From Sphingoaurantiacus capsulatus (GTDB lineage: Bacteria; Pseudomonadota; Alphaproteobacteria; Sphingomonadales; Sphingomonadaceae), in contig NZ_JBHRXV010000014.1 in NCBI RefSeq assembly GCF_042648405.1, positions 38,261 through 102,260 of the forward strand: a stretch of 64,000 nucleotides of DNA, read 5' to 3'. A program made the position numbers and the translations under genes. Numbering within the stretch: the stretch's first letter is position 1; each line of letters begins with the position of its first letter. Shown one piece after another: positions 39,682-48,514 of the stretch. The notes beneath the pieces were generated by a model. The model did not search any database and was not told the DNA's origin. It saw nothing but the letters and a program-made list of their open reading frames with translations.

Positions 39682-40023
39682 ATGACCGACAATCGCGTTA
39701 ACATCGCTCGCCAGGTTGCCGACCAGCTGTTCGCGGCCGAGACCGCCATCGACACCGCGCTGGCGAAGACTGCCGCGCTCGCCGGCCTGATGCCGTCGGT
39801 TCGCGAAGACGCCCGCCTGTCGGCCCTCGTCGGCCAAGGCGCTGTCGAGCGCGCGATCGAGACGATGGCCGCGCTCGGCGAGGCCCGCCGCAAGATCGTC
39901 GAGACGCACAAGCAGCTCTCGATCACGCAGAAGCAGATGGGCCTTGGTCCGCTCAACTTCGGCGGTTGGGTCGACAAGCCGCAGTTCGCTCGCGCCGGTC
40001 TGGCCGCCGTCGAGGCCGCCTGA
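39682..40023 (+). CDS. Conserved hypothetical helical protein
   Basis: A 113-residue, alanine-rich, largely helical protein with amphipathic stretches (ARQVADQLFAAETAIDTALAK, VERAIETMAALGEARRKIVE) that could form a helical bundle or short coiled coil. No signal peptide or membrane segment. A clear ribosome site GGGAG precedes ATG 39682. Family not recognised. Its position 79 bases after the LuxR-TM gene and upstream of the membrane protein and RadC suggests shared expression. Confidence 0.75.
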   Translation: MTDNRVNIARQVADQLFAAETAIDTALAKTAALAGLMPSVREDARLSALVGQGAVERAIETMAALGEARRKIVETHKQLSITQKQMGLGPLNFGGWVDKPQFARAGLAAVEAA

Positions 40024-40086
40024 CCGAAGCGACGGCAGTTGGGGGCAGGCACATGCTAGGTCCTTGCGCGACAAAGGCTTGCCTGA

Positions 40087-40503
40087 ATGAATCTGCTGCA
40101 GTTGCTTTTTACCGTCGTGATGTTCGGCACGATCGGGGTGGCGTTGTGGAAGGGCGAATGGCCCGAGCGGGCGACGGCGATTGTGCTGTTCTGTGCAGCC
40201 GCCGCGTCCCCGCTGGTCGAGTCCACCCTCTTCGCCTCGCCGGAGTACGGCATCCTCGCGGTCGACCTGTTGCTGCTCGGCTGGCTCGGCGCCCTGGCGC
40301 TGGTCACCGACCGCTTCTGGCCGCTGTGGGCGACCGGCTTCCACCTGGTGGGAACGGTCATTCACATCGCCCGGATGGCCGACCCGACGGTGGTCCCCAA
40401 CGCCTATGCGTTGGGGCAGGTGTTCTGGTCCTACCCGGTACTCGCCGCGCTGGCGTCGGGGGCGCTCGTCGAAGCGCCCGCGGCCCGCGCCCGGCGAGCC
40501 TGA
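40087..40503 (+). CDS. Hypothetical inner-membrane protein
   Basis: A 138-residue protein with about four membrane helices (LLQLLFTVVMFGTIGVAL, ATAIVLFCAAAASPLV, ILAVDLLLLGWLGALALV, and a C-terminal helix). RFWPLWATGFHLVGTVIHIARM suggests a conserved loop with His residues in the membrane plane. The function is unknown. Same strand as the LuxR-TM gene and RadC; ends 14 bases before radC. Confidence 0.75.
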   Translation: MNLLQLLFTVVMFGTIGVALWKGEWPERATAIVLFCAAAASPLVESTLFASPEYGILAVDLLLLGWLGALALVTDRFWPLWATGFHLVGTVIHIARMADPTVVPNAYALGQVFWSYPVLAALASGALVEAPAARARRA

Positions 40504-40517
40504 TCGAGGTGCGCTAG

Positions 40518-41180
40518 ATGGCGTCCGTTCTCTCCGTTGCCCGCAGCTTCGGCCTCGTCGGCTCACCCGCCGTCGATCCCGACGCCTCGGTGCTGACCGA
40601 GCTGTTCGAAGCGGCCGGCGGCGGCGCGACCAGCGCCGACGTTGCGAAGCGCCTGCTCGATGAGACCGGCTCGCTCGGCGGCGCGATGGCGGCGACGGTC
40701 GCCGATCTCGCCCGCCTCGGCGTGCCGCAGGAGGCGCGCCGCGCGATCGCCGCGCTTCGCGCCGCCGTCACCGCCTCGCTGAAGCGCACCATCGAGGACC
40801 GGCCCTGCCTCGCCTCGAGCCGGTCGCTGCTCGACTATCTCCACGCCGACATGGCGTTCGCAGCCGTGGAGCGTTTCCGCGTGCTGTTCCTCAACAACAA
40901 GAACGTCCTGATCCGCGACGAGGTGATGAGCGAGGGCAGTCTGCAGACCGCCCCGGTGCATGTCCGCGAAGTGGTGAAGCGCGCCCTCGACCTCGGCGCC
41001 GCCGCGCTGATCCTCGTCCATAATCACACGTCGGGCGATCCGCGGCCGAGCCAGGACGACATCGACATCACGCGCGAAATGATGGCCGCCGCGGGCTTGT
41101 TCGGCATTGCCGTCCATGACCATATCGTCATCGGAAGGCAGGGGCACGCGAGCCTCGGCCAACTGGGGTATCTGAAATAA
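40518..41180 (+). CDS. Divergent RadC/JAB-domain protein
   Basis: A 220-residue protein with a C-terminal JAB/MPN+ domain: the catalytic Glu region EVMSEGSLQTAPVHVREV, then HNHTSGDPRPSQDD, which provides the His-x-His and Asp zinc ligands. The usual HNHPSGD is changed to HNHTSGD. The N-terminal half is poorly conserved: the helix-hairpin-helix region is only faintly visible around LARLGVPQEARRAIAALR. RadC proteins were once tied to DNA repair, but their activity is unproven. Its stop TAA shares a base with the ATG of the response regulator, so the two are translationally coupled, which is unusual. Confidence 0.85.
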   Translation: MASVLSVARSFGLVGSPAVDPDASVLTELFEAAGGGATSADVAKRLLDETGSLGGAMAATVADLARLGVPQEARRAIAALRAAVTASLKRTIEDRPCLASSRSLLDYLHADMAFAAVERFRVLFLNNKNVLIRDEVMSEGSLQTAPVHVREVVKRALDLGAAALILVHNHTSGDPRPSQDDIDITREMMAAAGLFGIAVHDHIVIGRQGHASLGQLGYLK

Positions 41181-41869
41181 TGTCGCGCGGGCGCATCTTC
41201 GTGGTCGATGACGACGCCGCCGTCCGGCAGGCCACCTGCTGGGCACTGCGGGCGGCCGGTTACGACGCGCGCGACTTCGATTCAGGCGAGGCCTTCCTGC
41301 GCGACGCGGATGTTGCAGGCCCGGGCTGCGCGGTGCTCGACCTCAACATGCCGGGCCTCTCCGGGCTCGACGTGCTGCAGCGCCTGCGCGAACGCACCTC
41401 GCCGCTCCGCATCATCATGCTGACCGGCTATGGTGACGTGCCGACCGCGGTGCGCGCCATCCAGGCTGGCGCCGCCGACTTCATCGAGAAACCCTATGAT
41501 CCCGACGCACTGGTCGCGGCGATCGACCGGGCGATGGAGCAGCCGGGTGGCCCGACCGTGGTGCCGCTGCAGGCGGCCGCCGACCGCCGCGGCGATGCCG
41601 CACGCGAACGCCTGCGTCAGTTGAGCCCGCGCCAGCGGCAGGTGTTGCAGGGCCTCGTCGCTGGCCATCCCAACAAGATCATCGCGCAGGACCTGGGCGT
41701 CAGCCCGCGCACCATCGAGATGCACCGCGCCGACATGATGGACCGCCTCGGCGTCGCCAATCTGTCGGAGGCGCTGCGCCTCGCCTATGACGCCGGCATG
41801 GCCGGCGAGCGCCGCGCCAGCGCGTCAGCCCGCTTCGGCGGCCGCCGGGCGAGCGATCCGCGCCACTAG
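41180..41869 (+). CDS. FixJ-like response regulator
   Basis: A 229-residue two-domain regulator. The receiver has the acidic pair DDD near residues 10-12, the phosphoacceptor Asp in AVLDLNMPGLSG, the switch Thr in IIMLTGYGDVPTAV and Lys in DFIEKPYDPD. The C-terminal LuxR helix-turn-helix is LSPRQRQVLQGLVAGHPNK followed by IAQDLGVSPRTIEMHR. FixJ-type regulators dimerise through the receiver after phosphorylation. No histidine kinase lies in the window. Overlaps radC by one base and abuts the convergent Anbu gene. Confidence 0.92.
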   Translation: MSRGRIFVVDDDAAVRQATCWALRAAGYDARDFDSGEAFLRDADVAGPGCAVLDLNMPGLSGLDVLQRLRERTSPLRIIMLTGYGDVPTAVRAIQAGAADFIEKPYDPDALVAAIDRAMEQPGGPTVVPLQAAADRRGDAARERLRQLSPRQRQVLQGLVAGHPNKIIAQDLGVSPRTIEMHRADMMDRLGVANLSEALRLAYDAGMAGERRASASARFGGRRASDPRH

Positions 41870-42634
41870 TTACTTCTTGGAGAGCAGATCGAGCGGCCCC
41901 GGCCCGTAGGGCGGCGTCGGGATTTCGGCGCGCGCGTGCGATAGCGCATCGGACCAGCGCCGCGACAGGTCATGGAAATAGGCGTCGTTATGGTCGATGC
42001 GGTGGACCAGCTCCGCCTTCGACTGGCCGGCGCGCGCGACGAGCAGGTCGAGCGGCAGCCCGACCGCGAGATTGGCGCGCATCGTCGAATCGAACGAGAT
42101 CAGCCCGATCTTCAGCGCTTCGTACATGTCGGTGTCGTAGGTCAGCGCGCGTTCGATGATCGGCTTGCCATATTTGTTCTCGCCGATCTGGAGATAGGGC
42201 GTGTCGGGACCGCACTCGATGGCGTTGCCCGCCGAATAGACGAGGAACAGCCGGGTGCGCTCGCCGTCGATCGAGCCGCCGACCAGCAGGCTGGCGTTGA
42301 AGTTCACGTCCTGCTGCTCGAGGCTGACCATGCCGTCGCGCGCCTCGCGCAGCGCGCGCCCGGCGGCGAGCGCCGCCTGATAGATGTTGGACACGCTGTC
42401 GAGCGTGTCGTCCTCGCCCGTCTCGGGATTGTGGACGCCCTGCGCGAGCCGGTGCATCGCGCCCTGCGTCGTCGACAGGCTGCCCGCCGAGACGACCGCG
42501 ATCAGCCGCTTGCCGTCATTGCCGTGGAGGCGCAGCTTCCGGTAGGTCGAGATATTGTCGACGCCCGCGTTGGTGCGGGTGTCGGCGATCATCACCAGCC
42601 CCTCGCGGACCAGCATCCCCACGCAATAGGTCAC
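41870..42634 (-). CDS. Anbu proteasome-like peptidase
   Basis: A 254-residue Ntn-hydrolase of the Anbu (ancestral beta subunit) family, homologous to proteasome beta subunits and HslV. The predicted nucleophile is Thr2 after Met removal (MTYCVGML), with Asp18 and Lys33 equivalents in MIADTRTNAG and STYRKLRLHG. GGSIDGERTRLFLVY and LISFDSTMRANLAVG are further hallmarks. Anbu forms helical or ring-like assemblies; its substrate is unknown. It is the last gene of a minus-strand set with transglutaminase, alpha-E and ATP-grasp genes, the well-known Anbu context. Confidence 0.93.
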   Translation of the reverse strand: MTYCVGMLVREGLVMIADTRTNAGVDNISTYRKLRLHGNDGKRLIAVVSAGSLSTTQGAMHRLAQGVHNPETGEDDTLDSVSNIYQAALAAGRALREARDGMVSLEQQDVNFNASLLVGGSIDGERTRLFLVYSAGNAIECGPDTPYLQIGENKYGKPIIERALTYDTDMYEALKIGLISFDSTMRANLAVGLPLDLLVARAGQSKAELVHRIDHNDAYFHDLSRRWSDALSHARAEIPTPPYGPGPLDLLSKK

Positions 42635-42652
42635 GCCCCCGCGTCTCCCCGG

Positions 42653-43462
42653 TCAACTCTGCGACTGCCGCATGGCGTCCACCGCCTGCACCGTCACATC
42701 CAAAGCCTCCGCGCCGCCCCCGCGACGCGCGCCGCGAACCGGCGCGGCATCGAGATAGTCCAGCCCGACCGCGACACGCAAATAGCTATCGGTGGTGCAG
42801 ATGCCGTTCGCCGGATCGAACGCCACCCAGCCAAGATCGGGCACGTAAGCCTCCGCCCAGGCGTGCGACGCCTCCTGCCGCTCGGGCCGCGCCAGATGGC
42901 CGGACACGTAGCGCGCCGGGATGCCGAGGTGGCGCGCCCCCGCGCTGAAGATATGCGCGAAATCCTGGCAGACGCCGCGCCCCGAGGCGAGCGCATCGGT
43001 CGCCGCCGTCGCCACGTCGGTCGCCGCCGTGTCGAAGGAAATGCGTTCGTGCATCGCCGCCATCAGCGCGTGGAGCGTCGGCAGCACCTCGGGCCGGCGC
43101 GCGCCTTCGGCGAGGTCGATGAGCGCGGGATCGACGCGGGTCAGCGGCGTCGTGCGCAGGAAGATGGCGGGCGGCAACGGCTCGGGCGCGCCCTTCACCA
43201 GCCCCACCACCTCGCTGACATCGGCCTCGCCGACCACCGCGATGGTCAGCGCCATCGTTGGCGCGTCGGCGTAGAACATGTCGAGCCGGTTGCCGAAGGG
43301 ATCGCTGCTCGTCCGCGTCACCCCGTCCACGTCGACGTCGACGCGCCAGTGGCGGACATGCTGCGCATCATGGTCGCTCGGCCGCAGCCGCAGCGCCTGC
43401 ACGATGCCGCTGGCTACGAACTCGTAGCGGTAGGTGGTGCGGTAATCGATGTGGATGCGCAT
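42653..43462 (-). CDS. Transglutaminase-like family protein (Anbu cluster)
   Basis: A 269-residue cysteine-transglutaminase/protease fold protein. The triad is visible: Cys165 in GRGVCQDFAH, His200 in EASHAWAEAY and Asp216 in AFDPANG. An N-terminal beta-rich domain with RIHIDYRTTYRYE precedes it. No signal peptide, so it is cytoplasmic. ATG 43462 overlaps the alpha-E stop by one base, and Anbu follows 18 bases after its own stop. In this cluster it is thought to work with the ATP-grasp and alpha-E proteins on a peptide-like modification; that is inference. Confidence 0.92.
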   Translation of the reverse strand: MRIHIDYRTTYRYEFVASGIVQALRLRPSDHDAQHVRHWRVDVDVDGVTRTSSDPFGNRLDMFYADAPTMALTIAVVGEADVSEVVGLVKGAPEPLPPAIFLRTTPLTRVDPALIDLAEGARRPEVLPTLHALMAAMHERISFDTAATDVATAATDALASGRGVCQDFAHIFSAGARHLGIPARYVSGHLARPERQEASHAWAEAYVPDLGWVAFDPANGICTTDSYLRVAVGLDYLDAAPVRGARRGGGAEALDVTVQAVDAMRQSQS

Positions 43463-44403
43463 CAGAACAGATACTGTTCGCTGATCGTGGCGCCGAGGCG
43501 GTTGTTCTCGGCGAGGAAGCTGTTGATGAACTCGTGCAGCCCGGCGGCGAAGATGGCGTCGATCTTCGCGGTGGCGAGCCGATTGGCGGCGGAGACCGCC
43601 TGTCGGTGCGCCGGCCCGCGCCGGCCGCTGGTCTCCGCCAGCCGATCGAGATAGCGCACGATGTCGCTGACGCAGGCGGCAAGCGAGCGCGGCATGCGTT
43701 TGTTGAGGATGAGCAGGTCGGCGACCAGCCACGGCTTCACGCTGTCGCGATAGACATGGCGATAGGCGGTGAGCGCCGAGACCGTGCGCAGGATCGTCGT
43801 CCACTGGAAATAGTCGAGGCTGCCGCCGACCGGCTCGTCGCGCGGCAGCAGCAGATGATATTTGACGTCGAGCAGCCGGGCGGTGTTGTCGGCGCGCTCC
43901 ATCGCGGCGCCGAGGCGCATGAACCAGTAACCGTCGTCGCGCAGCATCGTCCGATGCGCCGCGCCGTCGAACGCAAGCGCCGCGGCCTTTACCGCCTCGA
44001 GCAGCCGGTTGAGCGTCGGCCGCGAATCGAGCTGCGTGCCGAAGCGCTGCAGGTCGAGCCAGGCGCCGTTGATCGCCTCCCAGGTCTCGACGGTCAGCGC
44101 GGTGCGCACCGCGCGGGCGTTGTTGCGCGCGCGCTCGAGGCAATGGCGCATCGACGAGGGATTGTCGGGGTCGAGCGACAGGAACTGCAGCGCGCTCGCT
44201 TCCTCCAGCACCGGATAGCGTTCGGCATAGGCGATGTTGACCCCCGCCGCGGTCAATGCGCCGCGCCACGCGCCGACATCGCCGCCATAGCTCGACGGCA
44301 GCGCCGCGAGGCGCAACGTCGCGTCGGTGAGGCGCGATATGAAGTCGGCGCGCTCGATATAGCGCCCCAGCCAGAACAGGTTTCCGGCGGTCCTAGAGAG
44401 CAT
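43462..44403 (-). CDS. Alpha-E domain protein (DUF403)
   Basis: A 313-residue all-helical protein of the alpha-E/DUF403 family, a constant companion of circularly permuted ATP-grasp enzymes. The N-terminal MLSRTAGNLFWLGRYIERAD is the diagnostic motif; LRDDGYWFMRLGAAMERADN and YFQWTTILRTVSALTAY follow. It probably contributes to substrate handling for the ATP-grasp ligase. The stop overlaps the transglutaminase start by one base. Confidence 0.93.
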   Translation of the reverse strand: MLSRTAGNLFWLGRYIERADFISRLTDATLRLAALPSSYGGDVGAWRGALTAAGVNIAYAERYPVLEEASALQFLSLDPDNPSSMRHCLERARNNARAVRTALTVETWEAINGAWLDLQRFGTQLDSRPTLNRLLEAVKAAALAFDGAAHRTMLRDDGYWFMRLGAAMERADNTARLLDVKYHLLLPRDEPVGGSLDYFQWTTILRTVSALTAYRHVYRDSVKPWLVADLLILNKRMPRSLAACVSDIVRYLDRLAETSGRRGPAHRQAVSAANRLATAKIDAIFAAGLHEFINSFLAENNRLGATISEQYLF

Positions 44404-44516
44404 GGCTGCAGTGCCGCGAGGGCGCGTGCCCGCGCCCCGACAGGCGCAAAGCCGGCCGGCGGGCAGTGATGCCCGTCCGACGACGCGGCTTTGCCGCGGC
44501 GGCTCTCGCCTGGTTT

Positions 44517-45941
44517 CTAATCATCGAGCACCCAGGTGTCCTTGGTGCCGCCGCCCTGGCTGGAATTGACCACCAGCGATCCGGGCTTCAGCGCGACGCG
44601 GGTAAGGCCGCCCGGCACGATGCGGCTGCCCTTCGCGCCGGTCAGCACGAAGGGTCGCAGATCGACATGGCGCGGCGCGATGCCCTCGTCGACGAGCGTC
44701 GGGCAGGTCGAGAGCGCCAGCGTCGGCTGCGCGATGAACTTCTCCGGCGTCGCCTTCAGCTTGGCGGCGAAATCCTCGATCTGCGCGGTGGTGGCATGCG
44801 GCCCGACGAGCATGCCGTAGCCGCCCGAGCCGTCGACCTCCTTCACCACCAAATCCTTCAGATTGTCGAGGACATGGCCGAGCGCGTCGCGTTCGCGGCA
44901 GCGCCAGGTCGGCACATTGGCGAGGATCGGCTCCTCACCGGTGTAGAAGCGCACGATCTCCGGCATGTAGCTGTAGACCGCCTTGTCGTCGGCGATGCCG
45001 GTGCCGGGCGCGTTGGCGATGGTGAGGTTGCCGGCGGCATAGGCGCTCATCAGCCCCGGCACGCCGAGCACCGAGCCCGGGTTGAACACCAAAGGATCGA
45101 TGAAATCATCGTCGACGCGGCGGTAGACGACATCGACGCGCTTTGGCCCTTCGGTGGTGCGCATGAACAGCATATCGCCGCGCACGAACAGGTCGCTGCC
45201 CTCGACCAGCTCGACCCCCAGCTTGTCGGCTAGGAAGCTGTGTTCGTAATAGGCCGAATTGTGGAAGCCCGGCGTCAGCACGACGATCGTCGGCTCGCCC
45301 TTGCAGTTGGGCGGCGCCACCGAGCTGAGCGTCGACAGCAGCATCTCAGGGTAATCGTCGACCGGCGCGACGCGGTGACGGTCGAACAGCTCGGGCAGCA
45401 GCCGCAGCATGACCTCGCGGTTCTCCAGCATGTAGGAGACGCCGGAGGGCGTGCGGGCATTGTCTTCGAGCACGTAGAAATCGTCCGGGCCGGTGCGGAC
45501 GATGTCGATGCCGGCGATATGCGTGAACACGCCGTGCGGCGGCTGCTTGCCGATGACGGCCAAGCAATATTGCGGATTGCGCAGCACCAGCTCGTCGGGA
45601 AGGAGCCCGGCGCGCAGGATTTCGCGAGGACCGTACACGTCGGCGAGGAAGGCGTTGAGTGCCTTCACCCGCTGCACGAGGCCCTTTTCGAGGCGCGTCC
45701 ATTCGGATCGCGCGATCACCCGCGGGATGATGTCGAAGGGGATCAGCCGCTCGTCGGCCTGTGCGTCGCCATAGACGGCGAAGGTGATGCCGATGCGGCG
45801 GAAGAACAGCTCGGCCTGCGCGCGGCGGGTCTGCAGATATTCGGGCGGCGCGTCGTCAAGCCAGCGCTTGATGCGGTGATAGGCGTCGCGCGGCGTATCG
45901 CCGTCGAAGCCCATTTCATCAAACGCTTGCGCCCCTTGCAT
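44517..45941 (-). CDS. Circularly permuted ATP-grasp type 2 protein (DUF404/DUF407)
   Basis: A 474-residue ATP-grasp ligase of the circularly permuted type 2 class that accompanies Anbu. Visible landmarks are YVLEDNARTPSGVSYMLENR (Mg/ATP-binding Glu/Asn region), NAPGTGIADDKAVYSYMPEIV, VVKEVDGSGGYGMLVGP (glycine-rich ATP loop) and a C-terminal SSQGGGTKDTWVLDD. ATG 45941 (MQGAQAFDEMG) is used, since the 15 residues upstream look non-coding. It likely joins a carboxylate to an amine on a peptide or peptide-like substrate. It is the first gene of the Anbu set; alpha-E begins 113 bases downstream. Confidence 0.93.
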   Translation of the reverse strand: MQGAQAFDEMGFDGDTPRDAYHRIKRWLDDAPPEYLQTRRAQAELFFRRIGITFAVYGDAQADERLIPFDIIPRVIARSEWTRLEKGLVQRVKALNAFLADVYGPREILRAGLLPDELVLRNPQYCLAVIGKQPPHGVFTHIAGIDIVRTGPDDFYVLEDNARTPSGVSYMLENREVMLRLLPELFDRHRVAPVDDYPEMLLSTLSSVAPPNCKGEPTIVVLTPGFHNSAYYEHSFLADKLGVELVEGSDLFVRGDMLFMRTTEGPKRVDVVYRRVDDDFIDPLVFNPGSVLGVPGLMSAYAAGNLTIANAPGTGIADDKAVYSYMPEIVRFYTGEEPILANVPTWRCRERDALGHVLDNLKDLVVKEVDGSGGYGMLVGPHATTAQIEDFAAKLKATPEKFIAQPTLALSTCPTLVDEGIAPRHVDLRPFVLTGAKGSRIVPGGLTRVALKPGSLVVNSSQGGGTKDTWVLDD

Positions 45942-46019
45942 CCGCTGGAAAACCCTCTCCGTCCCGGAGTTTGTGCGCTGCAACAAGGAAGCGCAAGGGG
46001 GGTTCGTTCAGCAAAAACG

Positions 46020-47150
46020 TCAGGCGCGGACAAGGCCCTCCATCGGCCGGGCGCTGCCCTTGAACAGTTCGCGCGACAGGTGCACCGGTTCGAGCCGCAG
46101 ATGCTCGCCGAGGGAACCTGCCAGCATCGCATAGAGGTCGGCGGTCGGGCGAAGGTCACGCCCTTCGTGCAGCGCTGCCGCGCCCAACCCCGGCCAATCG
46201 GCAACGACCGTGCCCCCGCGCACCGCGCCGCCGGCGAGGATTGCGGCGCTGCCGGTGCCATGGTCGGTGCCGCCCGTACCGTTGACCGCGACGGTGCGGC
46301 CGAACTCGGTGGCCGCAATCACCAGGGTATCGGCCCAAGCGGCGCCGAGCCCGTCGCGCAACGCGCCGATTGCCTCGTCGAGCTTGCCGAGCTGGTTGTT
46401 GAGGCGTGCCGCCTGCCCGGCATGGGTGTCCCAGCCATCGGACTCGATGACCGCGAGGCGCGGGCCGTCGGGTTTGGCGAGGAAGCTTGCCGCAAGTTTG
46501 GCCAGCGCCGGAAGGCCCGCCGCCGCCCCGCCGGCGTCGAGCCCATGCGCCGCCACCGCCTTCTGCCAGAGCGGCTGCAGCAACATGTCGTCACCGTAGA
46601 GCCGGCCGACGCGGGCGACGAGATCGGGGGTGACGCCGGGCAGCGCCGAGGGCGCGTGCGTCGTCACCGGCACCTGCCCCTGCGCAATCAGCGGCAGCGC
46701 CGGCGATAGGGCGAGGCCGCGGTCGTCGGCATCGGGCAGCATCGCCAGCAGCCGGTTCATCCAGCCGCTGCGGAGCGCATGCGGCGTCGCTGCCCCGGTC
46801 TCCAGCAGGTTCTGCGCATCGAAATGCGAGCGGTCCCGGTAGGGCGTCGCGGCGGCGTGGACGAACAGCGCCTCGCCGCCGCGGTATAGCTGCGCGGTGC
46901 GGGTCATCGCCGGATGCAGCGCAAACATTCCGTCGAGCTTGATCGCTTCACCCGCGCCGATCGCGAGTTGACGCCGCGCCGCGGCATAGCCCGGATCGGC
47001 ATAGGGAATAACGGTGCCTACACCGTCCATCGCGCCGCGCAGCAGCAGGAAGACGAACCGGCGGTCGGTGGCGGCGGCGGCCAGCGCCAGCTGCGGCGGC
47101 AGCAGCAGCGCGGCGCCCGCGCCGGCGAGAAAGGATCGGCGGCTCGGCAT
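46020..47150 (-). CDS. DUF1501 family protein, Tat-exported
   Basis: A 376-residue member of the DUF1501 family (alkaline-phosphatase-like superfamily). The N-terminus has a twin-arginine signal (SRRSFLAGAGAALLLPP). The domain shows FVFLLLRGAMDGVGTVIPY, SHFDAQNLLETG, ESDGWDTHAGQ and TEFGRTVAVNGTGGTDHGTGS, matching metal-binding blocks of the superfamily. Function is unknown. It follows the DUF1800 gene by two bases, the pair being a recurrent bacterial module. Confidence 0.9.
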   Translation of the reverse strand: MPSRRSFLAGAGAALLLPPQLALAAAATDRRFVFLLLRGAMDGVGTVIPYADPGYAAARRQLAIGAGEAIKLDGMFALHPAMTRTAQLYRGGEALFVHAAATPYRDRSHFDAQNLLETGAATPHALRSGWMNRLLAMLPDADDRGLALSPALPLIAQGQVPVTTHAPSALPGVTPDLVARVGRLYGDDMLLQPLWQKAVAAHGLDAGGAAAGLPALAKLAASFLAKPDGPRLAVIESDGWDTHAGQAARLNNQLGKLDEAIGALRDGLGAAWADTLVIAATEFGRTVAVNGTGGTDHGTGSAAILAGGAVRGGTVVADWPGLGAAALHEGRDLRPTADLYAMLAGSLGEHLRLEPVHLSRELFKGSARPMEGLVRA

Positions 47151-47152
47151 GG

Positions 47153-48514
47153 TCACCTCCGTTGGAATTCGGGCGCGGCGAGCAGCAGTGCGGTCGCCTG
47201 AGCGGGGCTTTCGGCGCCAGCGAGCACGGCGGTGGTGGTCGATGACACTGCGCCGTCGAACAACCGCGGCGACAGCGCACGGGCATCGATATCGGGCAGG
47301 CGCATGGCCAGCTGCTGTGCGACCTCGACGCGCCTCATCAGTGCGTCCGACCCGGCCCAGGTGGCGGTCACGTCGCCCCAGCCGGCAGGCGATCCGGGGC
47401 GCCAGACCGGCTGGCCCAGCGCGGCGACGGTGCGCACCGCCCGCCGGTTCGCCTCGCGCACGCCGAGCGCGCGCAGGCTGGAAACCGTCCAGTCCCACGG
47501 CGACTTGAACTTGGGCGCGGTCGCCGCCGATGCCTCGGGCGCGTCGATCAGTGCGCGGTAGACGGTGGGAAGGTCGCCACCGCTCGCCTGAAAGGCCTTC
47601 GCCAGCCGGTCGACCAGCGCCGCCGGCGGCTCGTCGGCGACGAAATGCCGGGCGAGCTTGGTGGCGACATGGCGCGCGGTCGCCGGATGCGCCGCGAGAT
47701 CGAGCAGCATTGCCCGCGACTGCGCCTCGCCGGCGGCCGGGTATCGCTTGCCGAGCAGGGTCCGCTCCCCGGGCTGATGGACGACCGGGCGAAAAAGCAC
47801 GGTGCCGGGTGTGCCGCCGGCACCGCGCAAGCCGGCTACCGTCCAGCCGGTAAGACCTTTCGCAAGCTCCTGAACATCGGTCTGGGCGTAGCCGCCGGTT
47901 ACGCCGAGCGTGTGCAGCTCGAGGATTTCGCGCGCGAGATTTTCGTTGAGGCCGCGCTGCCGCGCCTCGGGCTGCGCGGCGCGCGTCGCCGCCCGGCTGT
48001 CGGGGCCGACCGAGCGCACCTGATCGAGGTACATCAGCATCGCCGGATGCCGCTCGACCGCGAGCAACATGTCACAGAAGCGCCCCAATACATGCGGCCG
48101 GATCGCCTCGAACTCCAGATTGCCGGCAAGCCCGAGGATGATGTTGCGGTCAACCGAGACGGCGAAATGATTGGCCCAGAAATGCACCAGCCGCTCGACG
48201 AACGGCGCCGGTGCGGTGAGCGCATGGCCAAGGCGGGCCGTGGCCTGGTCGAGATAGGCGTCCCGCGGGCCGCCGCGCATCGGGGCGGGTTCGGCGGGCA
48301 TGCCGCTTTCGGCGGCGCGCCGCCGCTCTTGCCGCGCCACCACCAGGTCGAGATAGGCGGCGGCATTGGCGTTGCCGCCGGGCAGCGCCGCGATGACGGC
48401 AGGGCGCGGATCATAGCTTTCCAGCTGACCCAGCAGCCAGCGGCGCGGGTCGTCGATGCGGTCGTCGAGCCGCCGGCCGAGGCCGAAGCGGTTGGTCGCG
48501 ATGGCGGTACGCAT
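47153..48514 (-). CDS. DUF1800 family protein
   Basis: A 453-residue DUF1800 protein. Family landmarks are ATNRFGLGRR at the N-terminus, FWANHFAVSV, LQRGLNE-type ARQRGLNENLAREILELHTLGV and YTQ-like GGYAQTDVQELAKGLTGWTV. DUF1800/DUF1501 pairs are widespread and uncharacterised, proposed to act on extracellular or periplasmic polymers. No clear Tat or Sec signal is visible at this start, although its partner has one. Transcribed away from hslV, with 133 bases between start codons. Confidence 0.88.
   Translation of the reverse strand: MRTAIATNRFGLGRRLDDRIDDPRRWLLGQLESYDPRPAVIAALPGGNANAAAYLDLVVARQERRRAAESGMPAEPAPMRGGPRDAYLDQATARLGHALTAPAPFVERLVHFWANHFAVSVDRNIILGLAGNLEFEAIRPHVLGRFCDMLLAVERHPAMLMYLDQVRSVGPDSRAATRAAQPEARQRGLNENLAREILELHTLGVTGGYAQTDVQELAKGLTGWTVAGLRGAGGTPGTVLFRPVVHQPGERTLLGKRYPAAGEAQSRAMLLDLAAHPATARHVATKLARHFVADEPPAALVDRLAKAFQASGGDLPTVYRALIDAPEASAATAPKFKSPWDWTVSSLRALGVREANRRAVRTVAALGQPVWRPGSPAGWGDVTATWAGSDALMRRVEVAQQLAMRLPDIDARALSPRLFDGAVSSTTTAVLAGAESPAQATALLLAAPEFQRR

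Noticed and set aside
40518..41180. RadC as a marker of an integrated mobile element
   Set aside because: radC-like genes occur on islands, but here no integrase, relaxase or phage genes are nearby and base composition matches the chromosome.
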